Below are positions 52,814-61,650 of a stretch of 64,000 bases of DNA, piece after piece. Position 1 is the first letter of the stretch. Each line of letters begins with the position of its first letter. The DNA comes from an uncultured Eubacterium sp. (GTDB lineage Bacteria; Bacillota; Clostridia; Lachnospirales; Lachnospiraceae). The DNA is taken from assembly GCA_947088865.1 (NCBI GenBank), contig CAMUHY010000006.1, positions 1 through 64,000 of the forward strand, read 5' to 3'. The position numbers and the translations under genes are program-made. The notes under the pieces are model-generated. The model saw nothing but the letters and a program-made list of their open reading frames with translations, was not told the DNA's origin and did not search any database.

Positions 52814-53260
52814 TTAGATACTATCAGGACTCCAAGCAAATTCAACGGTATATTGTGAAGCATAATCACTTTCACATTTCATAGCAGCATAATTATATCC
52901 GCTTTCCTTAACATAATTTGTCATATAATATGCTTGTCCTGGATATACACGATATGTTATAAGCTTAAAATTTTCATAATATGTTGTCCCACCATTTGCA
53001 TTTGCTCCTACCAATGCCGCCAAAAATGTACGGTCATTATCCGCCCAAATTCCTCGGATATAACCACTTGAAGCATCTTCCTTTTCTCTACCTATGGTAT
53101 AATCTACATAATCTCCTGAAACTTCATCAAAGGTCATGGTTGCGGTAGTGTCTGTATAATTATTTGCCCATGTAATCGTCATTCCTGTTGAAAACACCAA
53201 CGCCCCTGCTAATGCTCCCGCCAATGTTTTACTTAATATCTTCTTTATATTTAATCTCAT
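52814..53260 (-). CDS. Small secreted DUF2712-like protein, possible bacteriocin
   Basis: The 148-aa protein has a Sec signal peptide (about residues 1-32, cleavage near ITWA-NN). The mature part reads ATMTFDEVSGDYVDYTIGRE, SGYIRGIWADNDRTFLAALVG, TYRVYPGQAYYMTNYVKESG and ends FAWSPDSI. This matches my memory of DUF2712 proteins, small secreted beta-rich proteins with a WSPDS(V/I) end that occur beside ABC transporters in Firmicutes. The locus recalls lactococcin-972-type operons. Ribosome site AGAGGA. It is the first gene of the operon and is preceded by the structured leader. Confidence 0.65.
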   Translation of the reverse strand: MRLNIKKILSKTLAGALAGALVFSTGMTITWANNYTDTTATMTFDEVSGDYVDYTIGREKEDASSGYIRGIWADNDRTFLAALVGANANGGTTYYENFKLITYRVYPGQAYYMTNYVKESGYNYAAMKCESDYASQYTVEFAWSPDSI

Positions 53261-53348
53261 TGTAAATCCTCTTTTTTTATACTGTGTTTTTAAAACTTTT
53301 AGTTTACAATCAAATTACAACAAATCTAATTGCAGTAAATGATAATTA

Positions 53349-53506
53349 AGCGGATATTCGCAATCCGCTACGCTACTTGCTCATAACCTCATAGCTACTA
53401 TCGTAGCTTTTCAGTGGGAGCTTATATTCCCACTGAAACAAGCAAGTCCCCACCTCCCCACTTATGTCTTTGCAACATTGAAATGGGGGACTTTCTTGAT
53501 GAGGTT
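53349..53506 (-). promoter_or_regulatory. Strongly foldable leader region before the DUF2712-like gene
   Basis: Read on the minus strand, AACCTCAT (53506-53499) pairs with ATGAGGTT (53392-53385) and encloses three stems: AAGTCCCC/GGGGACTT with CAAG/CTTG (53498-53439), TCAGTGGGA/TCCCACTGA (53436-53411) and AGCTAC/GTAGCT (53408-53393). A further stem AGCGGAT/ATCCGCT (53369-53349) follows. An alternative pairing ACTTGCT/AGCAAGT (53447-53441 with 53381-53375) cannot form together with the first. This is the pattern of a switching leader. It is more GC-rich than its surroundings. It ends about 90 bp before the gene's ATG. No known riboswitch core was recognised. The remaining part of 53261-53827 is AT-rich and empty. 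Confidence 0.5.
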
Positions 53507-53727
53507 AAATAGCTATTTAATAATTAAAGTATATTACAACTTGATACATACGTCAATATATATATACATTTTGTTCAAGTCGCCCCATTTGTTATGATTA
53601 AATCAATACAAAAACTTAAACAAAAAATATTTCTTTATTATTTATTACAGCAGATTAAAATATAAACTTTTTTAAATAACTAGTAAATATATAAATGATA
53701 CATCACACAATAATACATAATATTTAA

Positions 53728-53749
53728 GGCAGAAGTACAAACTCCTGCC
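53728..53749 (-). terminator. Weak terminator after the GH95 gene
   Basis: GGCAG-A-AGT/ACT-C-CTGCC stem, followed on the minus strand by TTAAATATT; about 80 bp past the GH95 stop codon. The T run is poor. Confidence 0.5.
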
Positions 53750-53827
53750 CCAAACAAGTCTAGCTTTTGTTTCCAAAACAATCAGCTTTTTAACTATTTT
53801 ATTTTTAATAAATTTCATTGTAACAAA

Positions 53828-56800
53828 TTACTTGTTTAACGTATCAATATCAATCATTTGAGCCAAATGTTTTAAAAGAAGAACGGCATCCGTAACATTC
53901 ACATCTCCATTGCCATCAACATCTGCTGCCTTTTCATCTATATTGACAGCTATACCTGCCAAACGTTTTTTCAAAAGTACAGCATCGGTTACATCTCTCT
54001 TGCCATCTCCATTAAGGTCGCCACGTTTTACCGCTGCATTTTCAAATTTAATGACATATGTATACTCTACGGTATTGCTTTCTTCTCCGCCATCCGTTTT
54101 TGCATAAACCTTAACTACTGTTGTAACGGTTTTTCCTTCTTCTCCAAGTATATCAATCTTTTCTGTATACAATTTTGCTGTTGAAGAAGTCTTAGGGTCT
54201 GAACCGTCTGTTGTATAATAAATTTTTGCATTGGCATCCGAACAAATCAATTCTATCTGACGGTTTTGTGTATATTCACCCGATATGACACTGGCATATG
54301 GCGCGCTCACTTTGCCGCCATCACCCTCATAATTTGGATTTTTATACATATAAAACCCTGTTAAATCCTTAACATTTGCCATATATTTATCCGTCGTTGT
54401 ACCTACTGATGTAAATACTGCATAAAGGTCATGTTTTCCTGTTATATTATCTGGCAATTTCACTTCCATATCCAAAGGTGCATAAGAGGTTGCTGTGATA
54501 ATTCCGCTTGCAATTTCTGTGCCATCCTTACTATCCAGTCGAATAGACACTCTTTGCTCACCATTCTTTGCCTTGCGCGCTGCGGACAGCGATAACTTTG
54601 TTAAACCAGTTACATCACAATCTGGATATGCAAAACCTACGGAACCTACTGCTTTATCAATTGTTGTTGTGCCATTTGCGTTGTTGATTACATACCCTAC
54701 ATTGGTATTGCTGTTTTCCAATTTTGGAGCTTGTCCTCCTTCAGTATTAAAAAATCCTTTTACATTTGATACAGGAGATACCCATGTACCTTCTACATAT
54801 TCTGGCTCATTTTTTCCAAAAGAACTCAAAGTATACACTTCACCTGCTGTTCCATTAAATGTAATTGTATTTTCGCTGTCGTTTAATGTTGTTTTTATAA
54901 CATTTCCATTGGAATCAGAGACTATAACTTTTCCCATATACTCATTGCGAACATGAACTTCTCCATTAACAGAAGGTGCAATCGTTGCCTTTACAACTTT
55001 TCCATCTTCCCATGTACAGGCTACCTCTGCACCGCCTCTTGCCTTTAAACCAGAATATGAACCATTTTTCCATGTTGAAGGAATAGCTGGTATTAAATCA
55101 ATAGCATTGTCATGTGATTGAATTAACATTTCTGCAACACCTGCCGTTGCTCCATAATTACCATCTATCTGGAAATTTGGATGCTGGTCAAAAAGATTTG
55201 GTGATGTTCTTGTTGTAAACAACTGTTCTAACATCGAAGATGCTGCATTGCCGTCTAACGCTCTGGCATTGAGGGAAATTCTCCAAGCCAGTCCCCAGCC
55301 TTGTCCAGAGCCTGCACCTCTTGCCTTTACGGAATTGCAGTACGCTTCATATATCGCTTTTTCGTTGGCATCATCTGCATATGCACTTAAATGTGTTCCC
55401 GGATACATCTCCCAAAGCTGTGAACAATGACGATGTCCATTAGCATTAGAAGCACCATGTGCATATACGCCAATCTGTTCATCAGGATTGCTTGAAAATG
55501 GGTTTGTCACCTTCCAGTCACCAGGTTCACGTTTTGAAATATCAAATGTTACATCGCCTCTTGCCCACTCTTTAATAAGCCCCTGATTATCAATAAGGTT
55601 TGGCGCTATTTTGCCCTTCTCATCGGCAAGATAAGTAGATGGCATCTGCTCTTTAATCGTTGCAAGAAGCGCTGCATTTTCAGCTTCTTTTCCTAAAATT
55701 GCACTGGCTTTGCAAACCATATCATACAAGTTGCGAATCAACTGTGTATCCATTGCAGCGCCTGGCTGAACACCACCTTGTTCTGGCGAACAAGAAGCTG
55801 CTGTGACAAGATAGCCTGTCTTTTCATCAACCGTCACAAATTGCGTAAAAAACTTCGCTGAGCCGACCATATAAGGATAAACCTCTGCAAGATATTCTTT
55901 GTCATTATTAAATTGATAATACTGCCAAGCATGGTCTAAAAGCCATATACCGCCCGTAGGCCACAATCCAGCTGTTGCGTTATCAATAGGCTGTGTTCCT
56001 CTCCAAAGGTCAAAGTTGTGATGGGTTACCCAAGGGTCGCCCGCCTGATATGTATTATCCCCTCTATTATTATAGATGGCATACTGATTGGCAGCAGTGA
56101 TTGAACCCGATTGAGCCAGCTCATCAAACACATCAATTAAAGGCTTCTCACATTCTTCGGACAAACCTAATATATTGGCTGCCCAATAATTCATCTGTGT
56201 ATTAATATTAATGGTATATTTGCCCTTCCATGAAGCCGATAATGCGGCATTCCATTTGCCCGTAAGGTTGAGCGGCTGCGACTCATAAATATCAATATCC
56301 CCTGATGTAGAGCCATCTCTTGAACCGGATATCAACAGATATTTGCCATAGTTAAATTCAAGCACAGCCAACTGATTGTCACCTTCAGAATACGTTGTTG
56401 ACACGCCTGTTTTTTTCGCATCGGACATACTGTTTCCCGCACCGACCGTAAAGCCAGACTTGCCGTTTACATCTTTACGAATACGTTTTTCGGTAGGAAC
56501 ATCAGAAAAATCTTTTCCATCTACATTTTCAACAGAAAGTGATGATGCCTTAAACAATGGTGAAAAATCTTGTATATGTCTTTCTTTTATCTGATTATAA
56601 TTTTTTGCCTTGATATTATTGATATACACTGCACAATCTTTTGCTGGCTTTGTATTGTCAAGACTTAAGTAATCTACATAATTGGAAGCGCCTACCACAT
56701 AAATTGTAGCTTCCTTTCCGCCCTGAACCTGTACGGTTGTATTATCTTCTGATACTGAAAATGTGCCATCACCTTCCAGAAGCATATGTGCTTCAAATGA

Positions 56801-57907
56801 AATGGCATTAATTGTTGATGGAACATCCGAATTTTTATTGCCATCGGTGACAGAAGCGACTAATTTTACTTCTTTGTCACTAACTTTTTCATATTTAAAA
56901 TAGCCTTCATTATTGTGATATGTATGAAGCTGCGCACTAAAACTCAGTTCTTTATCGGATGAAACATGCGTAACAACCGCTTGGTCTGGATAACTTGCAA
57001 AGGTTTCTCTTGTAAAATGTGTATTATTGTAATCATAGTCAACAGTCACAATACCTTTTGTCATATCAAGACTTTTTGTATAATTTGTTGCCTTTTCATG
57101 TGTTTGATTAAAATCCAAATACACCTCAACAAATGACTTGTACGCGTGCTGTGAAGACGGACTTCCAAGAAATGTAGCTTCTACCATACGTTCCATAGAA
57201 TATCGCTGTTGTACCGCCTGCGCATCTTTTGCATTATTCACCTGAAGCGCCTGATACGAAATTGACATTTTTGAAAACTCTGGATATTTTGCACGGAAAG
57301 CCTCATCACCAACCAAAACATTGGCAGAGCCAATTGGTGCTGGCGAACCGTCCGCATTGGCGCCTCTATAATATTTCCAGCCATCCACTACGCTGCCGCT
57401 TGTCTGATTGGTTGTAGAAATTGTCTGTGCTTTCTTTGCCGCATCCATGCTTGTAATCGTATTTTTATTTTCATCTTGAATCGTACCATATGGCGAACCG
57501 TCCCAAATCGTGTCCTCATTAATCTGAATAACCTCTTTGTCAATGCCGCCTGCTATCATACCAGCCATTCTGCCATTGCCGACAGGATAACTGTATGTCC
57601 ATAAATACTCCGAATATGCCCAATCGTTTAATGTTTCCCCTGCTCTTGCATAAGGACTTTGATGACCACTGCTACTTTTCGATGAAGCATTTGGGTCTAC
57701 CTCTGCCATATTGTTGTATTTTGTCGTTGAATCTTCATCCAGCACCGTCTCCACACAAGTGTTTGTCCACATCGTGGTCTGAGGGTCAAACTTTTTTGCT
57801 TCGTCACTTGCCTTCACGCTCACCTGTGGCAAAACAAATGATGTTGCAGTTAATGAAACACAAGAAAAAAGGCAAAATGCCTTTTTTAATGTACTTGTTT
57901 TTTTCAT
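53828..57907 (-). CDS. Secreted GH95-type alpha-L-fucosidase with C-terminal dockerin
   Basis: The 1359-aa protein has a signal peptide (about residues 1-33). The GH95 catalytic part follows (about 85-960) with EYLWTYSYPVGNGRMAGMIA, QINEDTIWDG, INTQMNYWAANI, HHNFDLWRGTQP, GLWPTGGIWLLDHAWQYY and FQIDGNYGATAGVAEMLIQS, which holds the catalytic Asp. It then has a beta-sandwich region (about 960-1190), a chitobiase-like C-terminal module (KIYYTTDGSDPKTSSTAKLY) and a C-terminal type I dockerin with GDLNGDGKRDVTDAVLLKKR and DVDGNGDVNVTDAVLLLKH. The family releases alpha-1,2-linked fucose from mucin or milk glycans. Ribosome site GGAGG. The dockerin implies cohesin partners. Confidence 0.92.
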   Translation of the reverse strand: MKKTSTLKKAFCLFSCVSLTATSFVLPQVSVKASDEAKKFDPQTTMWTNTCVETVLDEDSTTKYNNMAEVDPNASSKSSSGHQSPYARAGETLNDWAYSEYLWTYSYPVGNGRMAGMIAGGIDKEVIQINEDTIWDGSPYGTIQDENKNTITSMDAAKKAQTISTTNQTSGSVVDGWKYYRGANADGSPAPIGSANVLVGDEAFRAKYPEFSKMSISYQALQVNNAKDAQAVQQRYSMERMVEATFLGSPSSQHAYKSFVEVYLDFNQTHEKATNYTKSLDMTKGIVTVDYDYNNTHFTRETFASYPDQAVVTHVSSDKELSFSAQLHTYHNNEGYFKYEKVSDKEVKLVASVTDGNKNSDVPSTINAISFEAHMLLEGDGTFSVSEDNTTVQVQGGKEATIYVVGASNYVDYLSLDNTKPAKDCAVYINNIKAKNYNQIKERHIQDFSPLFKASSLSVENVDGKDFSDVPTEKRIRKDVNGKSGFTVGAGNSMSDAKKTGVSTTYSEGDNQLAVLEFNYGKYLLISGSRDGSTSGDIDIYESQPLNLTGKWNAALSASWKGKYTININTQMNYWAANILGLSEECEKPLIDVFDELAQSGSITAANQYAIYNNRGDNTYQAGDPWVTHHNFDLWRGTQPIDNATAGLWPTGGIWLLDHAWQYYQFNNDKEYLAEVYPYMVGSAKFFTQFVTVDEKTGYLVTAASCSPEQGGVQPGAAMDTQLIRNLYDMVCKASAILGKEAENAALLATIKEQMPSTYLADEKGKIAPNLIDNQGLIKEWARGDVTFDISKREPGDWKVTNPFSSNPDEQIGVYAHGASNANGHRHCSQLWEMYPGTHLSAYADDANEKAIYEAYCNSVKARGAGSGQGWGLAWRISLNARALDGNAASSMLEQLFTTRTSPNLFDQHPNFQIDGNYGATAGVAEMLIQSHDNAIDLIPAIPSTWKNGSYSGLKARGGAEVACTWEDGKVVKATIAPSVNGEVHVRNEYMGKVIVSDSNGNVIKTTLNDSENTITFNGTAGEVYTLSSFGKNEPEYVEGTWVSPVSNVKGFFNTEGGQAPKLENSNTNVGYVINNANGTTTIDKAVGSVGFAYPDCDVTGLTKLSLSAARKAKNGEQRVSIRLDSKDGTEIASGIITATSYAPLDMEVKLPDNITGKHDLYAVFTSVGTTTDKYMANVKDLTGFYMYKNPNYEGDGGKVSAPYASVISGEYTQNRQIELICSDANAKIYYTTDGSDPKTSSTAKLYTEKIDILGEEGKTVTTVVKVYAKTDGGEESNTVEYTYVIKFENAAVKRGDLNGDGKRDVTDAVLLKKRLAGIAVNIDEKAADVDGNGDVNVTDAVLLLKHLAQMIDIDTLNK

Positions 57908-58112
57908 TTTTCCTCCGTTCTTTGCGCTTTTTGCACAATCTTTAATTTGTAATCCCCCTAATTTCCCTCATTTCATTGCATCATAATTTTTTGCTACATC
58001 TAACACCTCCATTTATACAAAAAAATTTATAATAAATATCTTTTTTAGAGACATTTATAATCCTATTATTATACTTCCTGCAACTGCATTTCTTGAATTT
58101 GCCGGTATGCTT
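57908..58112 (-). other. Upstream region of the GH95 gene
   Basis: AT-rich, no gene seen. GH95's ribosome site GGAGG is at the left edge. A long run AGGGGGATTACAAATTAAAG on the minus strand (about 57938-57958) could contain an operator or part of a promoter; no clear -35/-10 pair. Confidence 0.3.
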
Positions 58113-58259
58113 TCAACTTTTGCAAAACATATTAAATCCAACTACAATCAAAATGATAATTATGCACACACTTAAGAATATATCTTCCTGAAGCAGCAAT
58201 GCAATCACCATTCCAACAGCAATCCAAAACATAATAAAACCAAGCATTCTGCAACACAT
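58113..58259 (-). CDS. 48-aa two-helix membrane protein
   Basis: The frame MCCRMLGFIMFWIAVGMVIA continues with LLLQEDIFLSVCIIIILIVVG and ends NMFCKS. Two short helices are separated by a QED turn, with Cys residues at both ends. I recall similar small Lachnospiraceae proteins with Cys-rich ends. A GGCGGT site lies 6 bases before the ATG. It lies between gerW and the GH95 gene. Function unknown. Confidence 0.6.
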   Translation of the reverse strand: MCCRMLGFIMFWIAVGMVIALLLQEDIFLSVCIIIILIVVGFNMFCKS

Positions 58260-58342
58260 AATTACCGCCTGAATTTACCTTCTTTCCTATAATATATGCT
58301 GCTGCCTATAAATAATTACTGATTTATGCCTTTATAAACTAT

Positions 58343-58741
58343 TTATTCTACATTATTTGACATTTCATCAATAACTTCATCAATATCTGAATCTGTTTTT
58401 ACCTTTCCAAATTTGCCTGAAATTCTATCCACAATATCTGGAACCATATCAATCACTTTTGTTATGGTATCTTGATTTTTAATATTAACAAGCTTTGTCG
58501 CGCCATTTTGAATGACTAAAACAGCACTTGGTGAGATTTTTCCTGTCATCGCGCCGCCTGCATTATTTTTCTTTTCTCCAGCAAACGCACCTGCACCCAC
58601 GCCAAATGACACGTCAACTAAAGGAAGTATAATCGTATCATTTACAGTCACAGCATCGCCGACAACCGTCTTTGCTGATATAAATGAGTCCATTCCTTTA
58701 AAAAGTGATGCTACTGTTTGGTCAAAATTGTTCTCTGCCAT
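58343..58741 (-). CDS. gerW: GerW-family sporulation protein (YtfJ-like)
   Basis: The 132-aa protein has the family's core: VVGDAVTVNDTIILPLVDVS, FGVGAGAFAG, SPSAVLVIQNGATKLVNI. GerW (YtfJ) is a forespore protein needed for normal germination with L-alanine in Bacillus subtilis. Start ATG 58741 follows GGAGG; a longer frame lacks a site. A DUF2953-type gene precedes it, the same order as ytfI-ytfJ. Confidence 0.9.
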   Translation of the reverse strand: MAENNFDQTVASLFKGMDSFISAKTVVGDAVTVNDTIILPLVDVSFGVGAGAFAGEKKNNAGGAMTGKISPSAVLVIQNGATKLVNIKNQDTITKVIDMVPDIVDRISGKFGKVKTDSDIDEVIDEMSNNVE

Positions 58742-58764
58742 ATGAATCCTCCATTTATTCTTGC

Positions 58765-59775
58765 TCAACGTTTAATATATTTCCTAACCTGCTTATTCCT
58801 ATAAACCTTTAACGCTATGATTGCTATTGGAAAAAGCTGGATAGAACCCTTTATATAGATATTTCCTTCTATGATTTCCTGCTCAAAATCAGGATAAATC
58901 GTTATATTCTTACCGATAAAACCATACAGTGACGCTGCATACATCGCCGCTTTTCCTGTTGTCTCGGCATCTTTTAATCCAAAATGGATATAAGCTTCAA
59001 CCTTTTTAGGTTTTAGAATCGTTAAAAGTTTCTTTACCTGCACCCATAAAAAGGCAACCATCTCACGATTCTTAGGGTCATTTATCATATCGGAAATTTC
59101 TTTTGATTTTTTCGTTATCGTTTCTTTTGTCACTTTTATTTTTTGAATCAAAGCGATTATCTTTTGTATGATATCTATTATTTTATTCTTAATAATCAAA
59201 AAAATATTCTTTTTTATTTTTTCATGCTCTCTCACATCTTCTTCAAAAACACCTGTTTCAAATAAATGTTCTTCATATTCAATATTCTCTTGATTGATTT
59301 CTATATCAGACGTTTTCTTATCGGAATCCATCGCTTGATTCTTATAATCATTTTCCATTGCTGTTCTATCAATAGATTCTTCTGGCTTATCAAAGAATAT
59401 ATCCTCTTCATGGAATGGATGTTCCTCTTCATCAAACACTGAATGTTCTTTCTTTTTACGGCGTTTTTTGGTATCTTTTTTTTCTATATGTTCTTCATCA
59501 TTAGAATCCTTTTTTGATGATTTTAAATTAAAAAAAAGTATTTTTATGCGAATATTCAATCCTTCTTCCAGATTAAACAAACATTTTATTCGCAATAAAT
59601 GGAACAGCCATGTCACTTTTGCCTGTATTATAGGAATGCCATCCTTATATTGTGCCTTTGCGGTATATCGGATAGGCACAAAAAGTACTGCTGCAACGGT
59701 TAGAATTATAAGCCCCAGTAATACAGCTATTATTATTCCAATTATTTTTAATATCAATAGCACTACATGAAGCAT
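58765..59775 (-). CDS. DUF2953-type membrane protein (YtfI-like)
   Basis: The 336-aa protein has an N-terminal helix (residues 5-30) followed by FVPIRYTAKAQYKDGIPIIQ and KVTWLFHLLRIKCLFNLEEG, the DUF2953 pattern. The middle (about 90-190) is a highly charged low-complexity region. The C-terminal half resumes with family-like sequence (HFGLKDAETTGKAAMYAASL, TIYPDFEQEIIEGNIYIKGS). It directly precedes gerW, as in other spore formers. Probably linked to sporulation; its activity is unknown. Ribosome site AAGGAG. Confidence 0.85.
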   Translation of the reverse strand: MLHVVLLILKIIGIIIAVLLGLIILTVAAVLFVPIRYTAKAQYKDGIPIIQAKVTWLFHLLRIKCLFNLEEGLNIRIKILFFNLKSSKKDSNDEEHIEKKDTKKRRKKKEHSVFDEEEHPFHEEDIFFDKPEESIDRTAMENDYKNQAMDSDKKTSDIEINQENIEYEEHLFETGVFEEDVREHEKIKKNIFLIIKNKIIDIIQKIIALIQKIKVTKETITKKSKEISDMINDPKNREMVAFLWVQVKKLLTILKPKKVEAYIHFGLKDAETTGKAAMYAASLYGFIGKNITIYPDFEQEIIEGNIYIKGSIQLFPIAIIALKVYRNKQVRKYIKR

Positions 59776-59790
59776 TGTCTCTCCTTACAT

Positions 59791-60129
59791 TTACATTCTT
59801 TTTTCATTTCCAAAATGCAGATATTTCGGAATATCAAACCCTTTGGTCGCCTGATAAACTTCATCAATAATTGTTCGTACAACCTCTAAAGCTTCCTCTT
59901 TGCCTTTTGCAATTCCAACAACATAAATGGTATCTTGCACCTTTTTATTTTTAAAATAAGGCTGTTTTAAAAAATCAGCCGACATAATATCAAGCAAATT
60001 TTCTTTATTGGAAGGCAGCATAATAAGAAAAGTATCAAATGTCAACCGACTTTTTGCTATTTTGCCAAATATTTTATATTTTACTTTTCTTGCATTTTCT
60101 CCATAATAAAGCTTTTTATACCACTTCAT
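59791..60129 (-). CDS. Conserved unknown small protein
   Basis: The 112-aa protein begins MKWYKKLYYGENARKVKYKI and continues as a mixed alpha/beta domain (FDTFLIMLPSNKENLLDIMS, YVVGIAKGKEEALEVVRTII). No named family; such proteins occur next to lysA in Lachnospiraceae genomes by my recollection. Ribosome site GGAAGG. It lies 3 bp behind a longer unknown gene. Confidence 0.65.
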   Translation of the reverse strand: MKWYKKLYYGENARKVKYKIFGKIAKSRLTFDTFLIMLPSNKENLLDIMSADFLKQPYFKNKKVQDTIYVVGIAKGKEEALEVVRTIIDEVYQATKGFDIPKYLHFGNEKRM

Positions 60130-60132
60130 AGA

Positions 60133-61650
60133 CTAGCCTTCCATTATTGATTTTAAGATTTCTACCGCAGCCATCTGCTCTGCCTCATCACTACATTGTA
60201 TCAACGACATATTAATATAATGTTGTATCTCATTGGTGTTGTTAAACAAAACGGGAAGTTGTGAAAATACGGCTGCCATAACCGCTCTTTTCACGGGCTG
60301 TCCTAAATTCTTAAACGATTTTTGCATATCGTCAATCAGACGTTCACAAACCGTATCTGCATAAGAATTATCAGGTATTTCCATATACGACGCATCGCTG
60401 CCTAACATGACAAAATCACTGCCTGACTGAAGCTTTGTAACCATTTTTAACGATTGAAAAAGCGCATTTACACCAAATGTATCCAGTTTATCCTTATACA
60501 TATCCCAAGCATCATCTAACACATACTCATTTTTCTGGGTAATCGACAAAATATTTTCTTGAACACCCTCAAAGGCAATAAATTTATCTGCTATTTTTTC
60601 AAACGATTCACGATTATAAGAATTATTATTAGATACAGTTCCATCTAGTGAACCAAAGCATTGATTATTGATGCTTCCTATTATCTCTTTGGCAAGAACG
60701 GTCTGCGTTGTACTTCCAATTGAATAGTCTTGCATAAGTGCTGCTGTATATAAATCATTAATTAACTGTGCCAAAAGCACCATATTATCCGACAAATGAT
60801 TTATTTTTTCAATGCCTAGCTTTAATTCTTTATCCAACGTATCATACATTGTGGCATCGATTGTTTTATAATCCGTCTTTACCAGTATATCCATTATTTT
60901 CTTATATTCATCAAAATCATGTTCGTTTATTGCCTTGCTTTCTGTCTGCTTTTTAGAAACGGAAAGCATGGCTGTACTTCTAATCGAATAATCAAAGTCG
61001 TCAATGGTGCCTTTTTGCGCTCCATGATACAATGAAAAGGCTTCTCTTACATAAGAAAAAAAACGCTCTTTCGACAGTCTCATAGGAAGCTGCCCAACCA
61101 ATTCTGCAATCTTACTGTTTACTACAACATTGTCTTTTTCTGAAAAAATATAATGGATTAAATCATTGGTAAGATACGTATTATAGTATTCTTTGTCAAA
61201 CGAATAGTCTTTGTTGTCTTTAAATCGATATTCCACTCGATTCAACACATATTCATATATTCTTAACTGGTCAATAACCGAAACTATAATGCCCATAATA
61301 TCCATAACATCTTGACGCATCACTTTTAATTGTTCGATATCCATTTGATTATCCAGATAATTTCGGATAAATAAATGAAAACGATGATATAGATTATTAC
61401 ATAAATCATGGTTGTATCTCTTTTTGTCCACTGCATCAAAATGTATATCACAAGCTGTATAATAATTCATAGAAAGCTTGACTAAACTTAACGCATGATA
61501 CAAAGAAGCCATACTTCTGCCATATTTTTCAAGATTACTATTCAAATTTTGCCCTTTACTTATCTTAGAAGAAATTGCATCTAAATCTCTCATACATTTA
61601 ACCAATACTGCTGCTAAACAACGGTATCGTCCTCCTTTAAGTTTCGCCAT
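60133..61650 (-). CDS. Conserved unknown 505-aa protein
   Basis: The protein is soluble and largely helical, with no signal peptide, and contains conserved-looking stretches (MASLYHALSLVKLSMNYYTA, FSYVREAFSLYHGAQKGTID, MYDTLDKELKLGIEKINHLS). No family is recognised. Its ATG overlaps the end of lysA by 14 bases and lacks its own ribosome site, so it is translated by coupling. The operon lysA, this gene, the 112-aa gene, DUF2953 and gerW may be one transcript. Confidence 0.65.
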   Translation of the reverse strand: MAKLKGGRYRCLAAVLVKCMRDLDAISSKISKGQNLNSNLEKYGRSMASLYHALSLVKLSMNYYTACDIHFDAVDKKRYNHDLCNNLYHRFHLFIRNYLDNQMDIEQLKVMRQDVMDIMGIIVSVIDQLRIYEYVLNRVEYRFKDNKDYSFDKEYYNTYLTNDLIHYIFSEKDNVVVNSKIAELVGQLPMRLSKERFFSYVREAFSLYHGAQKGTIDDFDYSIRSTAMLSVSKKQTESKAINEHDFDEYKKIMDILVKTDYKTIDATMYDTLDKELKLGIEKINHLSDNMVLLAQLINDLYTAALMQDYSIGSTTQTVLAKEIIGSINNQCFGSLDGTVSNNNSYNRESFEKIADKFIAFEGVQENILSITQKNEYVLDDAWDMYKDKLDTFGVNALFQSLKMVTKLQSGSDFVMLGSDASYMEIPDNSYADTVCERLIDDMQKSFKNLGQPVKRAVMAAVFSQLPVLFNNTNEIQHYINMSLIQCSDEAEQMAAVEILKSIMEG

